From: CAWFPR01 sp963817635
Lineage (GTDB): Bacteria > Acidobacteriota > Vicinamibacteria > Vicinamibacterales > 2-12-FULL-66-21
Assembly (NCBI GenBank): GCA_963817635.1
Contig: CAWFPR010000013.1
Coordinates: 1-64,000, forward strand
DNA: 64,000 nucleotides
Direction: 5' to 3'
Positions 1 to 8,356 of the stretch are shown here, one piece after another (positions within the stretch are counted from its first letter, which is position 1; the number at the start of each line of letters is the position of its first letter). A program made the position numbers and the translations under genes. The notes beneath the pieces were generated by a model that saw nothing but the letters and a program-made list of their open reading frames with translations, made no database searches and was not told the origin of the DNA.

Positions 1-191
1 ATGCCCGGCACTCGCTTGGCATCGAGCGTTTTCTCGCCCAGGCGCCGGCGCAGCGCGCTCCGCACTTCTACGGGCAGCACGGCAGACACGACGCACTGGT
101 TCTTCCGAAGGAGCCTCAGTACTTCCGGACGCCCTGGTTCGTCGACGTAACGCTTGATGAGTGCGCTCGTATCGAAATACGCGTAGTCCAT
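1..191 (-). CDS. PIN-domain ribonuclease toxin, VapC-like (partial, C-terminus outside window)
   Basis: The reading frame starts at the ATG at 191 and runs off the left edge. The visible 63 residues begin MDYAYFDTSALIKRYVDEPG. The hydrophobic strand followed by FDTSALIK is the first motif of PIN domains, and its Asp is a metal-binding residue. PIN toxins of type II systems cleave RNA and are neutralised by an upstream antitoxin. The start lies 6 bases after the stop of the Phd-type antitoxin gene, so the two are a co-transcribed pair. The other acidic residues and the C-terminus are not in the window, so completeness cannot be judged. Confidence 0.82.
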   Translation of the reverse strand, partial: MDYAYFDTSALIKRYVDEPGRPEVLRLLRKNQCVVSAVLPVEVRSALRRRLGEKTLDAKRVPG

Positions 192-197
192 GGCCGA

Positions 198-479
198 CTA
201 CGTGCGATCGTCGCGATCGTCGATGATGGTCTGTGAGAGCGGCGTGCCGCCGCTCGGAACCGGTTCGAAGCGCGGTAATGGTCCCTTGCGGGTGGGCAAC
301 GTCACCAACCCTTCGTCCGCCATGCGCTTGAGCGCAGCGCCAGAGTCGCGCTCGTCTTTGATCGGCTTGATGACGGCGATGGGCTGGCCGCGTTCTGTGA
401 GGACGACTTCCTTGCCTGCGCGGACGGCCTTGATCGCTTTCGAGAAGTGTTGGTTGGCTTCGCGCAATCCGAGCTTCAT
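198..479 (-). CDS. Type II antitoxin, Phd/YefM family
   Basis: This 93-residue protein starts MKLGLREANQHFSKAIKAV and has the Phd/YefM N-terminal DNA-binding fold pattern, including the GKEVVLTERGQPIAVI segment typical of the family. The C-terminal third (about residues 60-93) is polar and probably forms the flexible part that binds the toxin. It lies just upstream of the PIN toxin gene in the same direction. A dyad, TGTAGT-N6-ACTACA, overlaps its start codon and is a good candidate autoregulatory operator. Confidence 0.88.
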   Translation of the reverse strand: MKLGLREANQHFSKAIKAVRAGKEVVLTERGQPIAVIKPIKDERDSGAALKRMADEGLVTLPTRKGPLPRFEPVPSGGTPLSQTIIDDRDDRT

Positions 480-496
480 GTAGTGATGTTACTACA
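479..496 (-). promoter_or_regulatory. Dyad operator candidate of the Phd/PIN module
   Basis: TGTAGT at 479-484 and ACTACA at 491-496 are a perfect inverted repeat separated by 6 bases. The repeat touches the antitoxin start codon. Phd/YefM antitoxins are known to repress their own operon by binding such short palindromes; the assignment here is by position and symmetry only. Confidence 0.55.
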
Positions 497-599
497 TTCT
501 GGGCCTTAGCTCGGCTATGGCTGACAATTGGCTGACAATCGGTAGCGGCTCGCGGTTTACTGCAGTTGCCCCAAATCGCGAAATTCCCAAGGAAAACGA

Positions 600-623
600 G
601 GGGCAGCGGTCTCCCGCTGCCCC
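600..623. other. 10-bp perfect hairpin
   Basis: GGGGCAGCGG at 600-609 pairs with CCGCTGCCCC at 614-623 across a 4-base loop. No T-run follows on either strand, so it is not a standard intrinsic terminator. It lies just upstream of the tRNA-derived segment and may belong to the same old mobile element. Confidence 0.5.
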
Positions 624-644
624 CAGTTGTGTGGGTTCCTTCGC

Positions 645-689
645 CTTGGGCGCAGGGGGTCGCTGGTTCGAATCCAGTCGCCCCGACCA
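645..689 (+). other. Isolated 3' end of a tRNA-Pro-like gene (candidate att site)
   Basis: The bases at 662-678 form a complete T arm with a GCTGG stem, TTCGAAT loop and CCAGT stem. They are followed by the acceptor strand CGCCCCG, discriminator A and an encoded CCA ending at 689. This matches the 3' end of bacterial tRNA-Pro(TGG). No matching 5' acceptor strand (CGGGGCG) or D arm is found about 75 bases upstream, so this is only a 3' fragment. Such fragments are left at the far end of elements that integrate into tRNA genes. Confidence 0.65.
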
Positions 690-784
690 ATTCTCAACGT
701 TTTCACACGTCTGTGAATCTGGCTGCGGATCGAGCGTCGGCTGACAATCGGGAGCGTGCCAACCCTGCTCGTCGCGCATTTCCT

Positions 785-1110
785 TCACCCAATCTGAGCG
801 GTTGCTTCGTCAGCGTGCTCGACACGACTGACGCGTCGTTCGCGCGCATGTGAAGGAGCCGCATGTTGTGGAGGACGTAGAGCCCAGCCCCGCACCACGG
901 GCATCGTGGGGCGGGGGCCATCGGGGGCGCGTGCCCGTTCGATCTGCAGGAAGGTGAACGCGACGGCCGTGAGTACGACGTGATGCGTCCAGCCCTGATA
1001 GGTACGGCCTTCGAAGTGATCGAGGCCGAGGTCGTCCTTGAGTTCGCGGTACTGTTGTTCGATGGGCCAGCGGCTGGCAATAGATGCTATGTAGGCACCC
1101 GGGCGCGCGG
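785..1110 (-). pseudogene. IS701/IS4-type transposase, C-terminal remnant
   Basis: The leftward translation contains RWPIEQQYRELKDDLGLDHF followed by EGRTYQGWTHHVVLTAVAF (codons at about 1072-950). This is the conserved block of IS701-like DDE transposases that carries the catalytic Glu. The N-terminal part with the two Asp residues is absent. Downstream the frame changes at least once, to one reading CPWCGAGLYVLHN. No terminal inverted repeats could be recognised. It is a degraded insertion sequence next to the tRNA fragment, showing past mobile-element activity here. Confidence 0.72.
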
Positions 1111-1426
1111 CTGTGAAATGGCCCTGCCCGCGTTCCGTGGCACCCGCCGCGGGGGCCACATCCCGCTCCTCCCAGGTGTCCGCCTCGATTCAATCCCCAG
1201 GGCGCGGCGCCCGGGCCGCGGTTTCGTCCAACACGTTTTTAGCCCACCGTCGCGGCGGTGAACGTGTCGCCACGTCCCCACCTCTTCGCGCCGCGCCGCC
1301 AGGCTAAGAACGCTCTGCGTTCTCAGACCCGAGCCCCACGGACGGCTGATTAGCGCTGGGGAACTGGCGTTCCGCCCAAAAGACGGACGGTCATGGCACC
1401 ACCGACAGCCCTGTCAGCGCGAGGCC
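1111..1426. other. Non-coding gap with one short palindrome
   Basis: No convincing gene is seen. AGAACGC-TCT-GCGTTCT (1307-1323) is a perfect 7-bp stem with a 3-base loop, downstream of the leftward VWA gene. It lacks a T-run, so a terminator role is only possible. Confidence 0.4.
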
Positions 1427-2347
1427 TTAGCGTGAGTACCCGCGTCGCGCGAGCACTTTCCCCTGCCTCCCCTTCAGTTTGACTTCTATGGGGTGCCATC
1501 CTCGCGCGTCCACTCCGACGGGGACGTAGCTGAGCACATAGCGGCTCCGGAACTCCTTCACGATCGACACGAATGCGTCGCGGACCCGATCGGTCCGCTC
1601 CGCATTGAGGCTCTTGCCGCCCGTCTCCCGCGCCAGGGTGTCCACGAAGGACTCCATCAGCGCGGGCGGCGCGACGTTCGGCACGTCAGGCTGAAATCCT
1701 GAATGAAAATCCACGCGGAAGCCGACCGTGCGTTGCGTCTGCTTGGCGCGAGCCTCGACGGCATAGACGACCGCCTCCGTTCGGCCCGCGAACTCGAGCA
1801 CGGCTTGCCCGGAAAGCCAGCTCGCTGTGTCTTCTCCGTCGGAAAACAGGAGCACCAGCGCGCGCCCTGGCTCACGATCCTGAAGGGTGAGCGAGACGTA
1901 GGTCGCATCATGCAGGGCTGTCGCCCCCCCCGCCTTGACTCGCTCCATTGCGTCCTCAATTGCCTTGCGATCTTCCGCCCAATCGCACAGAAGATCGATC
2001 TCGGCGGAGAACGTCAACAGCGCGGCGCGATCACCGGGGCCGAGTACGTCCATCACTGCCGATACGGCGCGTTCGAGATCCCTCAAGGGTTCGTTCCGGA
2101 CGCTGCCGCTCACGTCGAGCGCCAGCAGCACACGCAGTGGAACGTCCTCGACCGCGACCGACTCGATTTGCTGCGGCACACCCGAGTCACGAAGTTCAAA
2201 ATCGGAGGCCTTCAGGCCGGCCACAGGCCGACCGCCGTCCGTCGCGAGCACGTCCACGCGCACGCCCTCGACCCCGACTCGAAACGTCCGCTGCGGATTC
2301 GCTGCGAGCAACAGCGCGGCCAGACCTACCGTGGCGAAATCCTTCAT
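1427..2347 (-). CDS. Secreted VWFA-related domain protein (acidobacterial type)
   Basis: The protein has 306 residues with an N-terminal signal peptide (MKDFATVGLAALLLAANPQR). It then has a short beta region (VDVLATDGGRPVAGLKASDF) and a von Willebrand A domain. The metal-ion adhesion site is complete: DVSGS, a following Thr in GGATALHD, and FSDGED. This arrangement matches the VWFA-related family greatly expanded in Acidobacteriota; its function is not established, but a secreted binding or scaffold role is likely. I chose the ATG at 2347 over an upstream start because it forms an ATGA overlap with the stop of the preceding TPR gene and places the signal peptide at the N-terminus. Confidence 0.85.
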   Translation of the reverse strand: MKDFATVGLAALLLAANPQRTFRVGVEGVRVDVLATDGGRPVAGLKASDFELRDSGVPQQIESVAVEDVPLRVLLALDVSGSVRNEPLRDLERAVSAVMDVLGPGDRAALLTFSAEIDLLCDWAEDRKAIEDAMERVKAGGATALHDATYVSLTLQDREPGRALVLLFSDGEDTASWLSGQAVLEFAGRTEAVVYAVEARAKQTQRTVGFRVDFHSGFQPDVPNVAPPALMESFVDTLARETGGKSLNAERTDRVRDAFVSIVKEFRSRYVLSYVPVGVDARGWHPIEVKLKGRQGKVLARRGYSR

Positions 2348-3471
2348 CGTCGCGTCTCGCGCCTGAGGTCGTTCAGCCGCCTGGATACACCGTCGCGCGT
2401 TTCGAAGAAATACGACCACCACGGCTCGTCGCGGCTGTCTACGACCGCGTCAATGGCGCCCCGCAGCACGTCGCGCGCGTCGCCTCTCCGGCCCGCGTTC
2501 TCGAGCACCTTGCTGACCGCGATGTATGCAACTTGACACGTGGGGATCAGCGCGACCGCCTCGCGGTAAGCCCGCTCGGCTTCATCAAACCGTCGCGCTC
2601 GCTCGTATAGTGCGCCCTCGAAGAGGGCCGCCAGATAGGCGATCCGGCGGTCTGTCGAACCCCGCGCCTCCCGCAGATGTCGATGCGCGTCCTGGATCTC
2701 ACCGCGAAGGCCCTGCACCCGTCCAAGATGGAGGCGCAGGTCCGGGCTGGCCGCCCTCGGGGTCAGGGACTCGGTGAGCCAGGCGGCCGCTTGATTCAGC
2801 CGCCGCACGTGGCCCTGTTTCATGTTCAGGATCGACGCGCGGGTCGCCAGAGCTGGACCCTGCCCGTGGACGCGGCCAGACATGGTCGGCGGTGGCGGAG
2901 GCTCGGTCGGCAGCGCTGCGTTGGTGGCGAGAAGTTCCTGCAGAGTCCCGCTCTCTTCGAGAATCGCACCGTCACGCGGCAGACGCGTGCGGCCGATCTG
3001 CAGAAACCACTCCGCGACCGTCAGCCAGTTGCGATCGCGCAGCAACCGCGCGATGGCGACGTACCAGCGGCTCGTGTAAGGCCGCCTTCCCGGTCCGGCT
3101 TTCATCAGGATCTGGCTGCCGGCGTCGAGATGGATCAGAGCTCGATCGTTGTCGGCGTCATCGATCAGGCGGATGGCTGCATCCGTGTGAAGCATCGCGG
3201 CCGCTTTGAATCGAACGTCCTCCCAGGGCTGCACCGAGTCGGCGGTCGTGCCGATCGCGTCGAGAACCGTCTGGATCCGGCTATGGCTCCAGGCGAGGAT
3301 TTCCGTGACTGGTGCCTCGCTGCCCTGTCGGTACGCAAGAATCAGGACGTGGTAGCGCTTCAGGTCCGCCTCGACCCGATTTCTTTCCGGCTGGCCTCGT
3401 TGCAACAGATGTGGGGCTGCAGCGAACGTGGCCAGGAGCGTGGTCATCACCACGAAACAGCTAGTGGGCAT
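2344..3471 (-). CDS. Secreted tetratricopeptide-like protein
   Basis: The 375-residue protein begins MPTSCFVVMTTLLATFAAAP, a signal peptide, so I place the start at 3471 rather than 24 codons upstream. The C-terminal half has alpha-helical hairpin repeats of TPR type, for example LAALFEGALYERARRFDEAE followed by RAYREAVALIP. The N-terminal half is also helical but has no recognisable catalytic motif. It overlaps the VWA gene by 4 bases (ATGA), and the two are probably translated together. TPR proteins beside VWA proteins often act in assembling envelope complexes; that role is inference. Confidence 0.75.
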   Translation of the reverse strand: MPTSCFVVMTTLLATFAAAPHLLQRGQPERNRVEADLKRYHVLILAYRQGSEAPVTEILAWSHSRIQTVLDAIGTTADSVQPWEDVRFKAAAMLHTDAAIRLIDDADNDRALIHLDAGSQILMKAGPGRRPYTSRWYVAIARLLRDRNWLTVAEWFLQIGRTRLPRDGAILEESGTLQELLATNAALPTEPPPPPTMSGRVHGQGPALATRASILNMKQGHVRRLNQAAAWLTESLTPRAASPDLRLHLGRVQGLRGEIQDAHRHLREARGSTDRRIAYLAALFEGALYERARRFDEAERAYREAVALIPTCQVAYIAVSKVLENAGRRGDARDVLRGAIDAVVDSRDEPWWSYFFETRDGVSRRLNDLRRETRR

Positions 3472-3549
3472 GATGTCGGACGCCCCTGACCACCGCAGCG
3501 GCTTCCATCGAAGGACGCCGGTCGGAACTACCCACCTTGACAACCGTCG

Positions 3550-3879
3550 TCACCGCCGCAGAACCACACGTGAGGTTGGTGCGAGAACAGGCCGCACCAA
3601 GCCGATCCACCCGTCGCAACGGCTGCAGTAGACGCAGTGCGCCCAGCAGCTCGCGAAAGCGTCCGGGACGCTCCCGTAGCACGCTTCCAATCCTCCGCAG
3701 TTTTCATGCGACTCGGCATCGCACGCGACAGCGGCCTGCAATTCCCAGGCTTCACAATCTTGGCAGCATGCAGTCGCCCCGACAGCCGGAGCTGCGACCG
3801 TCGCGTGCAACACGAATGGGCCGGCCATTGCCGCGGACGTCATAAGGACGCCACACACGCGAACGAACCTCCGAGTCAC
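3550..3879 (-). CDS. Cys-rich small exported protein, unknown function
   Basis: This 109-residue protein has an N-terminal signal peptide ending near AAPAVGATA. About ten Cys follow in 60 residues, as CCQDC, CDAESHENC, EAC, and CWAHCVYCSRC. It starts with GTG at 3879, overlapping the redoxin stop (GTGA). A very strong Shine-Dalgarno, AAGGAGGT, sits about 5 bases upstream, which supports a real gene. I recognise no family. Its position directly behind a CKWC thioredoxin-like protein suggests that its Cys are disulphide-bonded by that enzyme, as MauD serves the Cys-rich MauA light chain. This is an analogy only. Confidence 0.72.
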   Translation of the reverse strand: MTRRFVRVCGVLMTSAAMAGPFVLHATVAAPAVGATACCQDCEAWELQAAVACDAESHENCGGLEACYGSVPDAFASCWAHCVYCSRCDGWIGLVRPVLAPTSRVVLRR

Positions 3880-4516
3880 TTCCTACCTCCTTGCGCTTCA
3901 GGCGCGTCGACCCGATCAGTTGCCACAGATGCATCAGGAAACTTCTGGCCAATCCAACCCTCTATGTCCTTTCTGGTTCGACCAACGTACGCCCCGGTCC
4001 AAGATCTTTCGAGCATGCCACTGGCGGAGATCACGAGCGTCTGAGGTGTAATCCCCAACCCGTACTCATGGATGGTCTCAGTCGTCGGATTGATGTAGAT
4101 CGGAAAGTCCAGCTGCGCCTTGCGAACGTACTCAGCAACGCCGTCCGCGGCAAGCGACACACCGATGACCGTATTCCTCGGCCTTTCGCCACTCTCGCGA
4201 CGAAGTGAATGCCGTCCAGGTTGCTTTCACACCACTTACACAACGGACTAAAAACGTACAGGAGGGTTTGGTGTCCATTAGTCGTATTGTATCCAATCAT
4301 TTCCCGCGACCCATCGACGTGTTCTGCAACGAACGGCGAAAGGACAGCGCCAGCAGCGGGCCCTCGGGTGTTGTCCAGTGGAACACTGTTGGTTCGACTG
4401 GCCCCAGGCGGACCAAGCACCAGAACGAGGTTTGTTATCAGCGACATACTCAACAACCCGAGCAACACCCAATCGTAACGACTCGCCAGGGTGCTTTCTC
4501 TTCTCTGCGTCGTCAT
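3876..4516 (-). CDS. Membrane-anchored thioredoxin-like (TlpA/MauD-type) protein, frameshifted
   Basis: One protein is split over two frames. The N-terminal part (from ATG 4516) has a single membrane segment (WVLLGLLSMSLITNLVLVLG) and the active-site region LLYVFSPLCKWCESNLDGI with a CKWC redox pair. The C-terminal part reads TVIGVSLAADGVAEYVRKAQ and later the cis-Pro region GLGITPQTLVISASG. The frames join if one A is restored near 4173 (GGAATACG in place of GGAAATACG). The domain would face the periplasm and reduce, oxidise or isomerise thiols. It is first in an operon with the Cys-rich protein. Whether the break is real or an assembly error cannot be told from one sequence; similar breaks across the window favour error. 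Confidence 0.78.
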
Positions 4517-4708
4517 CGACCCCGCGCTAGTCGCTGGTCGCCCTGCGTCGCTCCGGTCTCGATTGTCCGGGAGCGCTGGTGCGCGTCAAGACTCACCTTC
4601 GGCGCTGCGCGGCCTTGACCCGCCCGGCGCGCTCCCTTCGGGCCTGGCAATTACTGGAGCGACGCGGTCAATGACCCCCACGGTCAAATTGCCCACCAGG
4701 CGGGCCCA
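4517..4708. other. Short intergenic gap, no feature seen
   Basis: This 190-base stretch separates the zeta module from the start of the redoxin operon. No ORF with codon support and no strong dyad is visible; it presumably holds the redoxin promoter. Confidence 0.35.
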
Positions 4709-4921
4709 CTATTTGCCCGACGTTTCGCTCGACTCCTCAGCAGTCGGGATTTGATCTGGAGGCAGCCAGACGACTCGGCCTTCCCGCCACACAGCGACCG
4801 GATCGCCGTCTCGCTTATGACGTTGAAGGGCGTCACGAACGGCCGCGCGAAGCGCACGCCCGATTCGATCAAGATCACCAGCCCGCTCGACGGGTGTCGC
4901 GCCCGAATTCGGCATCGTCAT
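4709..4921 (-). CDS. Small partner of the zeta-like ATPase, antitoxin candidate
   Basis: The protein has 70 residues beginning MTMPNSGATPVERAGDLDRI. A helical middle part is followed by DPVAVWREGRVVWLPPDQIP. Small proteins of this kind, with a helix and a terminal beta hairpin containing a VW-(D/E)GKVVW-type motif, recur next to COG4185-type ATPases. The start at 4921 forms an ATGA overlap with the ATPase stop and has GGAGG about 10 bases upstream. The module layout resembles a toxin-antitoxin pair with reversed order (toxin first). Antitoxin function is inferred from linkage only. Confidence 0.68.
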   Translation of the reverse strand: MTMPNSGATPVERAGDLDRIGRALRAAVRDALQRHKRDGDPVAVWREGRVVWLPPDQIPTAEESSETSGK

Positions 4922-5505
4922 GACTGCAGGTCCTCCAGGGATTTCCACGCCTCCGCATCAGCAATCACTGCGGAGGCACCAAAGGCTCGGGAAGCGATCA
5001 GACGTGGGCTCACCACGTCGGCGTTGTCGTAAATGTTCCACGCATCAACCGCAGGCATGTAGATAGAGAAGAGATTCCTCAACCCCGCGACGAATCGTCG
5101 CCGGACGACGGCGTCAGGAACGTGGTGACCGCCGCGCCGGACGCGGTCTGCCACACGAGCCACCGCCAAGTCCGCGGAAGGCAACGACAGGAAGATCAAA
5201 TGAGTCCGGTAGCCGGAGGCTTGAAGTTCCCGGAACCAGCGTGCATGCGAGCGCCCTGATAGCGTGGTTTCAAAGGCGAAGTCCCGACGCATGCTCGCGA
5301 GTGCGCGTAAGCGCTCGAGCATGACTTTTCCGGCGGTCACGGCGGCTGCATCGGGCCGATACGCGGACAGTCCCTGCGCGATCGTATCGGCGTTGACGAA
5401 CTCGTCAACGGCGAGAGCGTCCTTGAGCAGATACGGAGCGGTCGTGCTCTTGCCGGCGCCGTTGGGACCGGCGAGGACGACTGTCAGCGGGGTGTGCGAA
5501 GTCAT
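4918..5505 (-). CDS. Zeta-toxin-like P-loop ATPase/kinase (COG4185 type)
   Basis: The 195-residue protein has a Walker A motif AGPNGAGKSTTAPYLL (residues 12-27). Other zeta-like landmarks are FVNADTIAQGLSAYRPDAAA, FAFETTLSGRSHARWF and a downstream HLIFLSLPSADLAVARVADR segment. Canonical zeta toxins phosphorylate UDP-N-acetylglucosamine and block wall synthesis. The COG4185 relatives are shorter and have not been shown to share that substrate, so I do not name one. It is translationally coupled to the small gene downstream. The coding sequence is intact, unlike several neighbours. Confidence 0.82.
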   Translation of the reverse strand: MTSHTPLTVVLAGPNGAGKSTTAPYLLKDALAVDEFVNADTIAQGLSAYRPDAAAVTAGKVMLERLRALASMRRDFAFETTLSGRSHARWFRELQASGYRTHLIFLSLPSADLAVARVADRVRRGGHHVPDAVVRRRFVAGLRNLFSIYMPAVDAWNIYDNADVVSPRLIASRAFGASAVIADAEAWKSLEDLQS

Positions 5506-5508
5506 GGG

Positions 5509-5640
5509 TTAGAGGGATTCGGCTTCGTGTTCAATGCACTTCTGTTGCTGCTTCCATTCAACGCCAAATGGCGGGTTGGCGAGCATGTAGTCGAACGTGC
5601 GTGCGTCTCGGCAGTCATGCGATGTGCCTGCGAACGGTCC
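5509..5640 (-). pseudogene. Type I restriction-modification methylase (HsdM) scrap
   Basis: Leftward from about 5610 the frame reads FDYMLANPPFGVEWKQQQKC and stops at TAA 5509-5511. NPPF is the catalytic motif IV of N6-adenine DNA methylases, and the FDYMLANPPFGVEWK context is characteristic of HsdM. Only about 40 codons remain, with no SAM-binding motif I, target-recognition or restriction subunit nearby. It is a fragment left by deletion or recombination between the zeta module and the COG1373 gene. Confidence 0.7.
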
Positions 5641-5657
5641 CCATCATCAGTGTCCTG

Positions 5658-6871
5658 TCAGACCTGCAGCCAGTGCTCAACCGGCTTGGTCAGGAATTCG
5701 TCCAGTGAAATGCCGTCGGCTCCGATTAGAAGCGTTCGCTTTGGCTTGAAGGCCTCGGAAAAGGCCGCCAGCCCGGAGAACGCGTCTGGCGCGCGACCGC
5801 TCTTCACCTCGATGGCGAGCACCGTGCGGCCTGCGCGGATGACGAAATCCACTTCTTGGTTCTGTTCGCGCCAGTAGAACAGCTCGCAGGTTCCGCTGGC
5901 GGCGGCGTTCGCGAGATGAGCGCCCACCGCGGACTCGACGAGGCGGCCACGAAACTCTCTGTCCGACCGCGCTTCCTCAGGTGACAAGCCGGATTGTGCG
6001 GTCATGAGCGCCGTGTTCAGCACTTGCAGCTTCGGGCTTGAGCCACGTTGGCGCACGGACCTGCCGGGGTACTTCTGCAAACCGGTGAGCATCCCAGCGC
6101 CTGCAAGCAACTCGAGGTAGTGCGCGAGCGTCGTGGTGTTGCCCACGTCCTGCAACTGTCCGAGCATCTTTGTGTACGAGAGGACCTGGCCGGAGTAGCG
6201 GCAACCGAGTTCGAAGAGCCGTCGCAGGAGCGCAGGCTTGTCGACGCGCGTCATCAGAAGGACATCACGGGCAATAGTCGTCTCGATGAGCGAATCGCGG
6301 AGATTACGCTTCCAGCGTTGCGGGTCCTTGATGAGGGGCGCTGCTCCCGGACACCCGCCGGGGTACGGGTACTCCTCGAGAGAGAAGCCAAAGGCTGCGC
6401 GCATCTCGGCATACGACCAGTGCGGCAAGTGCACCGCTTCGAAGCGCCCCGCGAGGCTCTCGGTGAGCCCCTGCTGCATACGGAGAGGCGCCGACCCGAG
6501 CAGTACAGCTTTGAGCGGTGGACGAGCGCGCGAATCCTCGTCCCAGAGGCGCTTCACGGTGTCTGACCACCTCGGATTCTTCTGCACCTCGTTGAGCACC
6601 GGGAACAGAGCCGGTCTTGCCACCTTCGGCCGCCGCCGAGCCGCCCACGTTCCCACTGGGCGGCGAGCCAGGCGGTATCCCCGACAGTCGGTTCGTCGGC
6701 GGAGACGAAGACATTGGGGATGTCCAGGAGGCTCAGGACCTGTCCCACCAGGGTGGTCTTGCCCACTTGACGCGCGCCCGCGACGACCTGGAGAAAGCGA
6801 CGCGGCTCGGTCAGCCTGGCGGCGAGCGTGTCAGCATGGCTCCGTTCAAACACGCGCGGCTCGGTGCTCAT
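5658..6871 (-). CDS. AAA-type ATPase with DUF4143 (COG1373), frameshifted
   Basis: The N-terminal part (from ATG 6871) has a Walker A motif VAGARQVGKTTLVGQVL. After two close frame changes near 6620-6650 the main frame continues with FPVLNEVQKNPRWSDTVKRL (Walker B region) and LKAVLLGSAPLRMQQGLTES. A winged-helix region follows, then a C-terminal DUF4143 domain with a PD-(D/E)xK-like pattern, QEVDFVIRAGRTVLAIEVKS. Proteins of this family are common in accessory DNA but lack a settled function. About 40 bp contain both frame changes, so either local sequence errors or real inactivation are possible. Confidence 0.75.
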
Positions 6872-6875
6872 TGCG

Positions 6876-6903
6876 TTGAGTGAATTTGCTCAATTACGTG
6901 AGC
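6876..6903 (-). promoter_or_regulatory. Nested dyads upstream of the COG1373 gene
   Basis: TTGAG (6876-6880) pairs with CTCAA (6889-6893), and GCTCA (6888-6892) pairs with TGAGC (6899-6903). They lie 5-30 bases before the start codon of the leftward ATPase gene. They could be operator sites, but no regulator can be assigned. The rest of 6872-7098 shows nothing else. Confidence 0.3.
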
Positions 6904-7098
6904 AAGCGCAACTGCTCAGTTATGGGTGCGAGAAGGCGGCAGCGGTTGCCACTCCTGGCATCGATTTCGTCGGTGGAACCTCGGTTCTACAGATCGCGAC
7001 CCGTGTTCAGAATTGATGAACAGGCCCAAATCCTGAACAGTCAGACCGTCAGGTCGATGATACGCATCGTCGATGACGATGCCGCCAGCGGGCGACTG

Positions 7099-8356
7099 TC
7101 ACCGCCCGCGCGCGATCTCCAGATCCCGGTGGTCGAACGCGGACGCCATGCGGGCGATTTCCTGACGGGAGACACCGTATCGCCCCGCAACGGTTCGCCA
7201 CGTCGAAACAGCCGCTGCGACCTCCGCGGCGATCTCTCGCGCTCTGGCGTCCGCAATCTCGAAGTACCCGGCAACCTCGAGGGCGAGCGCCAGCGATGCC
7301 GTGGTGTCGTCTTCGGTGATCGCCGTCGCCAGCACTCTTGGCTTGATGTCGATTGGCACAGGGTTGAGGTCGTACGCCGGCGAGAGACGCCACCCGCCTT
7401 GCCCGTCGTAGAGAAACGCGTGATTGCGGAGATGGTCGTCAGTATTGGATATGAGAATGGTGAAGACGATGCGGCGCCAGAGCGCCTCCATGTCCTCGGT
7501 CGGAGCAGCGCCGTACCGGCGGAGGACGTCGACGAATTCAAGGTAGCTCCGCGACTCGTTGTCCTTCGCGCCGAGCATGCTCCTGGCGGAGAGAAAGGGC
7601 AGGCGACGCCCTTTCACGCGGTCGAAGCGCGTCACGACGAGCACTGGCTTTCCGGCGACATCCTCGAGACGGGCGACAGAAGTGGCGATCCCGGCCTTGC
7701 GGGCAAGCGTCAGCGCGATCGCTTCCCACGCGACGACGTCAATCTCGTCATCCCGCCGCGGGAACTTCGCGATCGCAAGACTCCCGTCCTTCAGCCGGTA
7801 CTGATGCCTTCGGGCGGGCGCCGCCCAGCGACGAGCCAGGCGCAAACAGCAGCCTCAGGTCTTCGTCCGTGTCCTTGTCGTCGACGATGTGCTCGGCCGC
7901 CGAGAGGAGCCTCGGCAGTTCAATCAGCGGCGGGATGCGCATCGCATCGGGCTCGCGCAGGAATGGGCCACCAGGTTGCTCTGCAAAGCGAAGCGCGCCC
8001 TGTCGCGCTTCATCGTCGACCATCAGTAGATAGTCGACCTCGCGAAGCGTGCGTGCCGCGCGGCCTTCGCGTTCGGCCCCCCGTCGCGACATGCGCCGCA
8101 TGAGCGCTCGCCCCCATCGGTCGGGCGCCGAATCACCGATCGCTCCAAAGAGCGGCGCGTCCGGTGCGGTGTGAAAGGCCCCGGGCCCGAGCGCCAGCGC
8201 TGGTTCGAGCGCAAACCGAGCCGGATGCCGAAGCCAGTCCGGGCCGTACTCGAACGTGGCGCTCTCCTTGTTCTTGCGCAGTCGACTCCAGAGACGCCCC
8301 GTGAGATGCGGGACGCCATCCAGGTCGACGTAGACCAGAACCTCTCTATCCATCAC
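7099..8356 (-). CDS. hipA: HipA-type serine/threonine kinase toxin, frameshifted
   Basis: The N-terminal couple-HipA domain (residues about 1-110) leads into APGSSLGGARPKASV, the phosphate-binding loop. The frame breaks near 7820, where one C appears to be inserted, and resumes at RLKDGSLAIAKFPRRDDE. The kinase core has VFTILISNTDDHLRNHAFLY with the catalytic Asp and LSPAYDLNP with the metal-binding Asp. HipA toxins phosphorylate a translation component (glutamyl-tRNA synthetase in E. coli) and promote persistence. It overlaps hipB by 4 bases (ATGA type). All catalytic residues are present, so a sequence error is likelier than a dead gene. Confidence 0.87.

Larger units (their letters stand above)
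519..749 (+). repeat. Three short direct repeats (GGCTGACAAT) around the tRNA-Pro 3' end
   Basis: GGCTGACAATT is at 519-529, GGCTGACAATC at 530-540 (tandem with the first) and GGCTGACAATC at 739-749. The tRNA-like segment at 645-689 lies between them. Short direct repeats around a core site resemble arm-type integrase sites, but no integrase gene is visible. Confidence 0.5.

Noticed and set aside
600..623. Intrinsic terminator
   Set aside because: The hairpin is strong but has no T-run on either strand.
492..788. Leftward ORF containing the phrase GRLDSNQRP
   Set aside because: This phrase is the well-known antisense reading of tRNA 3' ends; here it is the complement of the tRNA-Pro fragment at 645-689, not a gene.
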